Assembly (NCBI GenBank): GCA_035545255.1
Contig: DASZYR010000063.1
Span: 1 to 5,455, forward strand
Length of the DNA stretch: 5,455 nucleotides
Reading direction: 5' to 3'
From: Dokdonella_A sp035545255
Lineage (GTDB): Bacteria > Pseudomonadota > Gammaproteobacteria > Xanthomonadales > Rhodanobacteraceae
Part shown: piece by piece, positions 1 through 5,455 of the stretch
How the letters are laid out: each line of letters begins with the position of its first letter
Position numbering within the stretch: position 1 is the first letter of the stretch
Notes under the pieces: generated by a model
What the model saw: only the letters and a program-made list of their open reading frames with translations
The model's database searches: none
What the model was told of the DNA's origin: nothing
Program-made: the position numbers and the translations under genes

Positions 1-1112
1 TCGCGAACAAGTTTCAGACAGGGTTCGACCAGCCGCTCTTGTGCGGCATGTACGTCGATCGCCGGCTGGCCGGCATCCAGGCCGTGCAGACGCTGTCGCG
101 GCTGAACCGCGCGCATCGCGGCAAGGACACGACCTATGTGCTCGACTTCGTCAACGATCCGCAGGAAATCCTCGAAGCGTTCAGGATGTACTACGAGACC
201 GCAGAGCTTTCGGCCGTTACCGATCCGAACGTGATCTTCGATCTGCGGCAGAAGCTCGACGGCCTCGGCTACTACGACGCCAACGAGGTCGATCGCGTCG
301 TCGCCGCGGAATTGCGCGAAAACGCATCACAGGCCGAATTGCTGGCCGCGATCGAGCCCGTCGCCGATCGTCTACTGCGCTCGTTCAAGGCTGCGCGCGA
401 GCGTCTCGGCGCCGCGGCGGGCAGTGATGCCGAAGCGGAAAATGCGGCGCGCGACGAAATGGAGGCGCTGCGCGCTTTCAAGGGCGATCTCGGCGTCTAC
501 CTGCGCGCGTATGCATTCCTCGGCCAGATCTTCGACTACGGCAACACCGAGATCGAGAAGCGCGCGATGTTCTTCCGCCGACTGTTGCCGCTGCTCGAGT
601 TCGGGCGCGAGCGCGAGGGTGTCGATCTTTCGCAAGTCGAGTTGACCCACCATCGTCTTCGCGCGCTCGGCAGGCAGAACCTCTCGCTTCCGGGCGGCGA
701 GTATCCGAAGCTCGAGCCGATGACGGACGTCGGAACCCATCAGGTGCGCGAGCCGGCCCGCGAGCAACTCGGCGAAATCATCGCGCGCGTCAACGATCTG
801 TTCGGAGGCGACGCCTCGGAAAACGACAAGCTCGCCTACGTCAATCACGTCAAGGGCAAGCTTCTGGAATCCGATGTGCTCGTGCATCAGGCCGCCAGCA
901 ATACCAGAGAGCAGTTCTCTAGCTCGCCCGATCTCGGCAAGGCGCTGCTCAACGCCATCATTGATGCCTTCGCAGCGCATACCGAGCTGAGCAAACAGGC
1001 GCTCGATTCGGAAAGCGTGCGCGCCGGCATGAAGGATCTGCTGCTGGGACCGGCGCGGCTTTACGATGCCTTGCGCGAGAAAGCGGAGGCATCCCGTACC
1101 GGGCCAGGCTAG
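1..1112 (+). CDS. hsdR: Type I restriction enzyme R subunit (HsdR), C-terminal part, 5' end outside window
   Basis: This is the motor and nuclease subunit of a type I restriction-modification complex. HsdR joins HsdM and HsdS in the cytoplasm, translocates DNA using ATP and cuts unmodified DNA. The reading frame is already open at base 3 and gives 369 residues, so the methionine at 48 is internal. The first visible residues, ANKFQTGFDQPLL, are superfamily 2 helicase motif V as found in HsdR. QTLSRLNR (residues 29-36, bases 87-110) is motif VI, with the serine typical of HsdR. VLDFVND follows at 46-52. The rest is helix-rich and resembles the HsdR C-terminal region that contacts the methylase core, including LTHHRLRALG and NDLFGG. 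Family members are usually around 800-1100 residues, so the nuclease and first RecA-like domains lie upstream. There is no frameshift or early stop, and the gene ends with TAG. hsdM and hsdS are not in the window and are not downstream within it. The family call is secure; activity cannot be judged from the tail. Confidence 0.94.
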   Translation, partial: ANKFQTGFDQPLLCGMYVDRRLAGIQAVQTLSRLNRAHRGKDTTYVLDFVNDPQEILEAFRMYYETAELSAVTDPNVIFDLRQKLDGLGYYDANEVDRVVAAELRENASQAELLAAIEPVADRLLRSFKAARERLGAAAGSDAEAENAARDEMEALRAFKGDLGVYLRAYAFLGQIFDYGNTEIEKRAMFFRRLLPLLEFGREREGVDLSQVELTHHRLRALGRQNLSLPGGEYPKLEPMTDVGTHQVREPAREQLGEIIARVNDLFGGDASENDKLAYVNHVKGKLLESDVLVHQAASNTREQFSSSPDLGKALLNAIIDAFAAHTELSKQALDSESVRAGMKDLLLGPARLYDALREKAEASRTGPG

Positions 1113-1126
1113 AAGCCCACCCGAAT

Positions 1127-1143
1127 CCGGCGCCGGCAATTGC
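1127..1143. repeat. Overlapping palindromes downstream of hsdR
   Basis: The 10-base perfect palindrome CCGGCGCCGG (1127-1136) overlaps by one base the 8-base palindrome GCAATTGC (1136-1143). They lie 14 bases after the hsdR stop and about 60 bases before the sigma factor start. Neither is followed by a T-run, so a canonical intrinsic terminator is unlikely. They could be a protein-binding site or chance in GC-rich DNA. Confidence 0.3.
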
Positions 1144-1158
1144 AGCGCCATTGCGGCG
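1139..1158 (+). repeat. Direct repeat ATTGC(A/G)GCG, 11-base period
   Basis: ATTGCAGCG (1139-1147) and ATTGCGGCG (1150-1158) are identical at 8 of 9 positions. They are spaced 11 bases start to start, about one helical turn, so both copies would face the same side of DNA. They sit 46 bases before the sigma factor start codon and could be an operator or activator site. A copy this short can arise by chance, so confidence is low. Confidence 0.25.
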
Positions 1159-1187
1159 AACGAAGCCCGGTCCTACCCTTGACGCAC

Positions 1188-1193
1188 AGGAGG
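1188..1193 (+). promoter_or_regulatory. Ribosome binding site of the first sigma factor
   Basis: A perfect AGGAGG core lies 10 bases before ATG at 1204. It is the strongest ribosome binding site in the window. It fixes the start codon and suggests the sigma factor is translated independently of hsdR. Confidence 0.75.
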
Positions 1194-1203
1194 GCGTTCC
1201 GCG

Positions 1204-1896
1204 ATGAGCCGCTTCGAGACGACTCGCTGGAGCCTGGTTCTCAAGGCGCGCGCCGACGCGCCCGATGCGCGCACGGCGCTCGATGCGCTGTGCCGCTCCT
1301 ATCGCCCACCGGTCCTCGCCTACGTCCGCAGCCGCGGCTATGCGCCGGAGGCGGCCGACGATCTGGTGCAGGGTTTCTTCGAGCGCTTTCTCGATCGCGC
1401 TTGGCATGCCGGGGCCGACAGCGAGCGTGGCCGCTTCCGTGCGTATCTCCTGACGATGCTGAAGCGCTATCTCAGCAACGTCGCGACCGAGGCGCGTGCG
1501 CACAAGCGCGGGGGCGATGCACGCATCGAGCCGCTCGACGAAGCGGATGGCGCGTGGGAAGGCGACGACACGCCCGATCGCAGCTTCGAGCGCGCCTGGG
1601 CCGTGACGCTGCTCGGAAGGGCGCTCGCACGCCTGCGCTCCGAGGCTGACGAGGTCGGCAAGGCCGCGCTGTTCGATGCGTTGAAGGAATTCCTCGTCGA
1701 ACGGCCCGACGAGGCCGACTATGCGCGCGTCGCCGCCAAGCTCGGAATGCGCCGCAACACGCTCGCGGTATCGGTGCACCGGCTTCGCCACCGGTTGCGC
1801 GAGCTGATCGAGGACGAGCTCGCCGACACGACCGGCAGCGAACCCGATCTCGAGACGGAGCTCGCGCACCTGCGCGCCGCGCTCGGCGCGGGATGA
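1204..1896 (+). CDS. ECF-type RNA polymerase sigma factor of the Ser/Thr-kinase-associated class
   Basis: This 230-residue protein is a predicted alternative sigma factor that binds core RNA polymerase and directs it to a specific promoter set. It has an N-terminal TRWSL motif (residues 7-11). A sigma-2 region follows at about 26-93, with CRSYRPPVLAYVR at 30-42, the core-binding motif DDLVQGFF at 52-59 and RGRFRAYLL at 75-83. After a linker comes FERAW (128-132) and a GKAALFDALKEFL segment (152-164). The sigma-4 helix-turn-helix spans about 172-199 (DYARVAAKLGMRRNTL, then VHRLRHRLREL). Length and motif order match the ECF-like sigma factors commonly encoded beside Ser/Thr kinases in Proteobacteria and Planctomycetes. 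No anti-sigma gene of the usual membrane type is adjacent, so regulation by the downstream kinase is the likely alternative; this is inference. ATG 1204 is chosen because of its AGGAGG and because the TRWSL motif begins just after it. The final residues fold back as a GC hairpin in the DNA (1873-1890). Confidence 0.88.
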   Translation: MSRFETTRWSLVLKARADAPDARTALDALCRSYRPPVLAYVRSRGYAPEAADDLVQGFFERFLDRAWHAGADSERGRFRAYLLTMLKRYLSNVATEARAHKRGGDARIEPLDEADGAWEGDDTPDRSFERAWAVTLLGRALARLRSEADEVGKAALFDALKEFLVERPDEADYARVAAKLGMRRNTLAVSVHRLRHRLRELIEDELADTTGSEPDLETELAHLRAALGAG

Positions 1897-1904
1897 GCGG
1901 CGTC

Positions 1905-1933
1905 TGTCATCGGCGGCGCCAAATTCCGAATAA
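1905..1933 (+). promoter_or_regulatory. Candidate promoter between the two sigma-like genes
   Basis: The 60-base gap holds TGTCAT (1905-1910), then 17 bases, then GAATAA (1928-1933). This ends in an AT-rich patch, AAATTCCGAATAA (1921-1933), that stands out against the GC-rich surroundings. It lies 23 bases before the next start codon. It could be an internal promoter, possibly one read by the upstream sigma factor (autoregulation), or simply a relaxed spacer. No transcription evidence is available. Confidence 0.28.
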
Positions 1934-1943
1934 GGGACCGGAC

Positions 1944-1948
1944 AAGGA
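1944..1948 (+). promoter_or_regulatory. Ribosome binding site of the second sigma-like gene
   Basis: AAGGA lies 8 bases before ATG at 1957. It supports this start, which keeps the N-terminal TRWSL motif shared with the upstream paralogue. Confidence 0.6.
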
Positions 1949-1956
1949 CCGAGACG

Positions 1957-2682
1957 ATGGCCTCGACATCCGATTCGAGCCGCGACGCCTTCGCGGCGAC
2001 GCGCTGGTCGCTGATCACGCGTTTTCGCGGCAGCGCTGACGACGGCTCGTCGCGTGCGCTCGGCGAGCTGTGCGCGCGCTACCGCTATCCCGTCTACGCA
2101 TACCTTCGCGCCTGCGCCCACGCGCCGCCGATCGCGCTCGACATCGCGGGAAGCTTCCTGAGGCACGTACGGTCGACCCTGCCCGGTCGCGACGCGCTCG
2201 ACGGGCAGCAGTTCCGCCATTTCCTGCTGGCGCGACTGCGCGGCTATCTCGTCGCGGACTGGCGCGCTGCCGTCGAAGGCGATGCCGGGGCCGAAGACGC
2301 CGACGGGGTGGAGCTCGAGCAGCGCTACGCGCGCGATCGTGCCGCCTCGCCGACGCCGGAGGCTGCGTTCCAGCGCGCGTTCGCGCTCGAGGTCGTGCTG
2401 CGCGCGTTCGAGCGCCTGCGCGAGGAGGCGTGCGCGACCGGCCACGGTGCGATGTACGACGCACTGGGTCCCTTCATCGCGCGCGATCCGGCGAACGACG
2501 AATGCGAGGCGATCGCGATCTCGCTGCACACGCGGCCGCTCGCGATCGTCGTCGCGCTGAAGCGCTTGCGGCAGCGGTTGCACGAGCTCGCCAGCGAAGA
2601 GCTCGCCGATACGGTTTCCTCGGCGGACGAGCTCGCGCGCGAGCAGAAGACGATGTCCGCCGTTCTGCAAGCGCAGGAGTAG
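1957..2682 (+). CDS. Degenerate ECF sigma factor paralogue (sigma-like protein)
   Basis: This 241-residue protein lines up along its whole length with the sigma factor encoded just upstream. Shared landmarks are TRWSL (residues 15-19 here), LCARYRYPVYAYLR (38-51), FRHFLLARLRGYL (86-98), AAFQRAFALEVVLRAFERLR (136-155), and a common ending, ELASEELADT here against ELIEDELADT upstream. The differences are specific. The highly conserved core-binding motif DDLVQGFF is replaced by ALDIAGSF (60-67). The G-K-A-A-L-F segment has become GHGAMYDALGPFI (162-174). The sigma-4 helix-turn-helix (about 181-209) lacks the usual YxxVAxxLGM pattern and reads ECEAIAISLHTRP. Strong codon bias and an undisturbed frame argue against a dead gene. 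It may be a sigma factor with altered promoter specificity, a decoy or anti-sigma derived from a sigma factor, or a kinase substrate. It is 60 bases after the sigma gene and 2 bases before the kinase gene. The paralogy is visible; the role is not known. Confidence 0.75.
   Translation: MASTSDSSRDAFAATRWSLITRFRGSADDGSSRALGELCARYRYPVYAYLRACAHAPPIALDIAGSFLRHVRSTLPGRDALDGQQFRHFLLARLRGYLVADWRAAVEGDAGAEDADGVELEQRYARDRAASPTPEAAFQRAFALEVVLRAFERLREEACATGHGAMYDALGPFIARDPANDECEAIAISLHTRPLAIVVALKRLRQRLHELASEELADTVSSADELAREQKTMSAVLQAQE
2675..2679 (+). promoter_or_regulatory. Ribosome binding site of the kinase gene, inside the preceding gene
   Basis: AGGAG lies 5 bases before ATG at 2685, inside the last codons of the sigma-like gene. 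Its stop codon ends 2 bases before the kinase start. This arrangement suggests translational coupling and fixes the kinase start. Confidence 0.65.
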
Positions 2683-2684
2683 CC

Positions 2685-5455
2685 ATGGAAGAAGCTCGCA
2701 CGAACGACGCGACGCGCAAATGGATATCGCCGCCGCCCGATCCGCTCGCGTGGATCGACGCTTCCGGCGCGGCCATCGCCACGATCGCCTTCGGCAGCGG
2801 CCGCGGCGCTGCACCGGACCTGACGCAGCTGCGCCATCTCGCGCTGCTGCCGGTGGATACGCTCGATCTCGATCTCAGCGATCTCTCGCAGCGCCGGTTC
2901 GGCGACTACGAGCTCCTGGAGCGCATCGGCGAAGGCGGCATGGGCGTCGTCTATCGCGCGCGCCAGATCGATCTCGATCGCGAGGTCGCGGTCAAGCTGC
3001 TCGCCGCGGGCCCGTGGGCGTCGCGCGAGTTCATAGAGCGCTTCCATCGCGAGGCGCAGAACGCCGCGCGCATGCAGCACCCCAACATCGTCACGGTCTA
3101 CGATGTCGGCAGCGCGGAGGAGCTGCACTTCTTCAGCATGCAGCTGATCCGCGGCCAGAGCCTCGCCGCGGCGATCCGCGACGACGGACCTTTCGAGCCG
3201 ATGCGCGCCGCAACGCTCATGCGCACCGTGGCCGAGGCGCTCGCATACGCGCACAGCCTCGGCGTGCTGCATCTCGATCTCAAGCCGGCGAACATCCTGC
3301 TCGACGAGAAAGGCGTGCCGCACGTCGCCGACTTCGGGCTCGCGCGGCGCATCGACAGCGCGCTCGCGAGCGACGCCGAGGAGATTTCCGGAACGCCTTC
3401 GTACATGGCGCCGGAACAGGCCGAGGCGCGTGCCCAGAAGATCACCGCAGCGACCGACATCTGGGGTCTCGGCGCGATCCTGCACGAATTCGTCACCGCC
3501 GAGCCGCCGTTCCGCGGCGCCACGGCGAACGAAGTGCTGCGCCTCGTGCGCGAGGGAAACGTGCCGCCGCCGCGTCGGCTCGCGCCGGGTCTGCCGCGCG
3601 ATCTCGAGGCGATCATCCTGAAGTGCCTCGCGCGCACGCCGGCCGACCGTTACGCGAGCGCGCGCGACCTCGCCGACGACCTCGCGCGCTTCATCGAGCG
3701 CCGTGCCGTGCGCGCGCGTCCTCTGAATGGCGTGCAGCGGCTCGGCCGCTGGGTGCGGCGCGAGCCGCGCGTCGCGATCGCGAGCGGCATCGCGGTGGCC
3801 GCGCTCGTCGCCGGGCTCGCCGCGACGACGCGGGAATGGCATCGCGCCAGGGACAACGCCGCGCACGCGGAGGGCGTGGAGGAGTTTCTCATCGACCTCT
3901 TCAGCGAAAGCGGCCATGGCCAGTCGATGTCCGCGCGGGAGATCCTCGAGAAAGGCGAGAAGCAGCTCGACGGCGGAGACGTCGACGATCCGGTGCTGCG
4001 CGCCGACCTCGTCGGCATCATCGGCAAGATGTACTGGGACATGGGCGATTACGATCACGGCATGAAACTCATCAAGCAGGCCGTCGCGCTCGACGACGAT
4101 CCGCGCGTACCGGACAAGATCAGGGCCGACAACCTGATCGGCCTCGCCGACGCCGAGAACCAGCAGAGCCGGCACGTCGAGGCGCTGCAGCACGCGGGCG
4201 AAGCCGCGGCGATCGCCAAGCGCATCGGCGCGCTCGACGAGGTGTCCGAGAGCCAGCGCATGAGCGCCAGCATCTACGTCTCGCAGGGCAACTCGCAGGC
4301 CGCGGAGCCGCTGCTGCGCGAAGTGCTGGCGCGCGACACGCAACGGCTCGGCGAGACGACCCAGCCCGTCGCCGACGCCTGGTGCCGCCTCAGCCAGGCG
4401 CTGCTCAATCTCTCGCGGTTCGACGAAGCGATCGAAGCCGGACGGAAATCGATCGCGATCATGAAGCAGCTCGGCCGCTATCAGGACAGCGCCGTCGTCG
4501 CCGCGCTGGAGAACATCGGCGCGGCGCAGAAACAGCAAGGACGTTACGCCGACGCCGAAACTTCCATGCGCGAAGGTTACGCGCTGGCCGAAAAGGTCTA
4601 CGGCCCGGACCACCACCTCACGCAGCTGACGCACTCGAATTTCCTGCGCGTGCTGGAAGCGGAGGGCCGCTACGCCGAAGCGCTCACCGAAAGGAAGCAG
4701 CTGCTCGAAGCGGCGAAGGCGATCGTCGGGCAGGAGCCGCAGATGACGGCGTTCGCTCACCGCTATCTCGCGGACGATGCGCTCGCGCTCGGACACTTCG
4801 CCGATGCCGAATCGTCGGCGCGCGAGTCTCTTGCGGTCTGGAAATCGGTCGAAGGCTCGAACGACGAGGCCGACAGCTTTCCGCCGCTCGCGATCGTCGC
4901 GAACGCGCAGAAATACGAGGGCCGCTTCGCCGATTCGGAAGCTTCGTTCCGCGCGCTGCTCGCTCTCCAGAGCAAGGCGGACCCGCCGGATTCGGTGTGG
5001 CTCAACGAGAATCGCCTGGCGTTCGCCGAGCTCCTGCGCTGGATGGGACGCGGCGCGGATGTGCGCGCGGAGATCGATCGCGTGCTCGCAAGCCTGCCGC
5101 CCGGAGATGGCATCGATCGCGCCGAAGCGCTCGCGCAATCGGCGCTCGCCGCGCAGGATGCCGGCGAGGGCGCGAAGGGCCTGTCGGATGCGACAGAAGC
5201 CGTCGCGATGATTCGAAAGGCGGTTCCGGATGGAAATTACCGCCTTGCGACGCCGCTGATCGCGCTGGCTCGTGCGAAATCGTCCGCGGGCGATGCGGCC
5301 GGCGCGTTGCCGCTGATCGACGAGGCGCTCCGTGTGCTGACGCCGATCCGGGCCGACGACGATCCGCGCATGGTCGAAGCGAAGGCCGTGAAGGTCGGCA
5401 TTCTCGCGGCGTTGCATCAGGACGAGGCGGCGCGTGCGCTCCGCTCGGCGATCGC
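2685..5455 (+). CDS. Transmembrane Ser/Thr protein kinase with TPR-type sensor region, 3' end outside window
   Basis: The frame is open from ATG 2685 to the window edge (923 full codons, no stop). A 71-residue N-terminal extension precedes a Hanks-type kinase domain at about 72-336. Visible kinase elements are the glycine loop GEGGMGVV (82-89), VAVK with ATP-binding Lys104, helix C Glu123 in FHREAQ, catalytic loop HLDLKPANIL (196-205) with Asp198 and Asn203, DFG (216-218), GTPSYMAPE (236-244), DIWGLG (258-263) and Arg322. The usual HRD arginine is leucine (HLD), making this a non-RD kinase. After Arg-rich WVRREPR (356-362) comes one hydrophobic segment at about 363-382, predicted as a transmembrane helix with the kinase inside the cell. 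The remainder, from about 395, is Ala- and Leu-rich helical repeat of TPR type. Examples are GKMYWDMGDYDHGMKLIKQA, NIGAAQKQQGRYADAE (610-625) and YGPDHHLTQL, the last like kinesin-light-chain-type TPRs. It would sense ligand or protein outside the membrane. No PASTA domain is seen. It probably signals to the two sigma-type proteins upstream; the partner is inferred from gene order. Confidence 0.92.
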   Translation, partial: MEEARTNDATRKWISPPPDPLAWIDASGAAIATIAFGSGRGAAPDLTQLRHLALLPVDTLDLDLSDLSQRRFGDYELLERIGEGGMGVVYRARQIDLDREVAVKLLAAGPWASREFIERFHREAQNAARMQHPNIVTVYDVGSAEELHFFSMQLIRGQSLAAAIRDDGPFEPMRAATLMRTVAEALAYAHSLGVLHLDLKPANILLDEKGVPHVADFGLARRIDSALASDAEEISGTPSYMAPEQAEARAQKITAATDIWGLGAILHEFVTAEPPFRGATANEVLRLVREGNVPPPRRLAPGLPRDLEAIILKCLARTPADRYASARDLADDLARFIERRAVRARPLNGVQRLGRWVRREPRVAIASGIAVAALVAGLAATTREWHRARDNAAHAEGVEEFLIDLFSESGHGQSMSAREILEKGEKQLDGGDVDDPVLRADLVGIIGKMYWDMGDYDHGMKLIKQAVALDDDPRVPDKIRADNLIGLADAENQQSRHVEALQHAGEAAAIAKRIGALDEVSESQRMSASIYVSQGNSQAAEPLLREVLARDTQRLGETTQPVADAWCRLSQALLNLSRFDEAIEAGRKSIAIMKQLGRYQDSAVVAALENIGAAQKQQGRYADAETSMREGYALAEKVYGPDHHLTQLTHSNFLRVLEAEGRYAEALTERKQLLEAAKAIVGQEPQMTAFAHRYLADDALALGHFADAESSARESLAVWKSVEGSNDEADSFPPLAIVANAQKYEGRFADSEASFRALLALQSKADPPDSVWLNENRLAFAELLRWMGRGADVRAEIDRVLASLPPGDGIDRAEALAQSALAAQDAGEGAKGLSDATEAVAMIRKAVPDGNYRLATPLIALARAKSSAGDAAGALPLIDEALRVLTPIRADDDPRMVEAKAVKVGILAALHQDEAARALRSAI

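Noticed and set aside
39..50. TTG at 39 or ATG at 48 as the true start of the first gene
   Set aside because: The same frame is open to the window edge and already encodes helicase motif V upstream of these codons, so both are internal to hsdR.
372..1151. A 259-codon minus-strand open frame opposite hsdR
   Set aside because: The + strand frame has unmistakable HsdR motifs, and the antisense product shows no domain.
1179..1184. TTGACG as a -35 box of a sigma-70 promoter for the first sigma gene
   Set aside because: A matching -10 would fall at or past the start codon, and no suitable TATAAT-like element is seen there.
1873..1890. Hairpin CGCGCC, 6-base loop, GGCGCG at the end of the first sigma gene as a terminator
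   Set aside because: It lies within coding sequence and has no following T-run. The composition is typical of high-GC coding DNA, so at most it might weakly attenuate read-through.
958..2814. A 618-codon open frame on the minus strand across hsdR, both sigma genes and the kinase start
   Set aside because: It is Arg-rich low-complexity protein, crosses several real genes and intergenic regions, and has no plausible family. It is a shadow of the + strand coding.
2865..2885. GATCTC repeated three times as a regulatory repeat
   Set aside because: It is in frame and simply encodes LDLDLSDLS in the kinase N-terminal extension; the third copy is offset and the tract is short.
2325..5417. A 1030-codon open frame on the minus strand, antisense to the kinase gene
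   Set aside because: Its translation is Arg/Ala/His-rich with no recognisable domain, and it lies opposite a clear kinase. Long antisense frames are expected opposite GC-ending codons in high-GC DNA.
1..5455. CRISPR array, tRNA, rRNA or insertion sequence
   Set aside because: No spaced repeats of 25-40 bases, cloverleaf-like segments, terminal inverted repeats or transposase motifs were seen on either strand.

Overview
The window is GC-rich (about two thirds G+C by eye) and densely coding. All recognisable genes lie on the + strand. Codon usage is strongly GC-ending and genes are closely packed. With this layout, it fits a high-GC proteobacterium, possibly a soil or freshwater member of the Xanthomonadales or Burkholderiales type. 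That placement is inference; no taxonomic marker gene is present.

Layout: (1) Bases 1-1112 hold the C-terminal 369 residues of a type I restriction enzyme R subunit (HsdR). It enters the window at helicase motif V and ends at a normal stop. (2) A 91-base gap follows (1113-1203). It contains overlapping short palindromes, an 11-base-spaced direct repeat and a strong ribosome binding site. (3) Bases 1204-1896 encode an ECF-type sigma factor of the class that carries an N-terminal TRWSL motif and is often found next to Ser/Thr kinases. (4) A 60-base gap contains an AT-rich promoter-like patch and a ribosome binding site. (5) Bases 1957-2682 encode a second protein of the same fold. It is clearly a paralogue of the first but has lost the most conserved sigma-2 motif and has a degenerate sigma-4 helix-turn-helix. 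(6) Two bases further on, at 2685, starts a membrane-anchored Ser/Thr protein kinase. It has an intact kinase domain, one transmembrane helix and a long TPR-type helical C-terminal part. It is still open at the end of the window after 923 residues.

Genes 3, 5 and 6 look like one transcription unit: a sigma factor, a sigma-like partner and a transmembrane kinase. The likely scheme is that the TPR region outside the membrane senses a ligand or protein, the cytoplasmic kinase phosphorylates the sigma factor or its sigma-like neighbour, and the sigma factor then redirects RNA polymerase. ECF-kinase pairing is an established arrangement. The extra degenerate sigma paralogue between the two is the least explained part of the window. 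The HsdR gene is on the same strand immediately upstream, but nothing here ties it functionally to the signalling genes.
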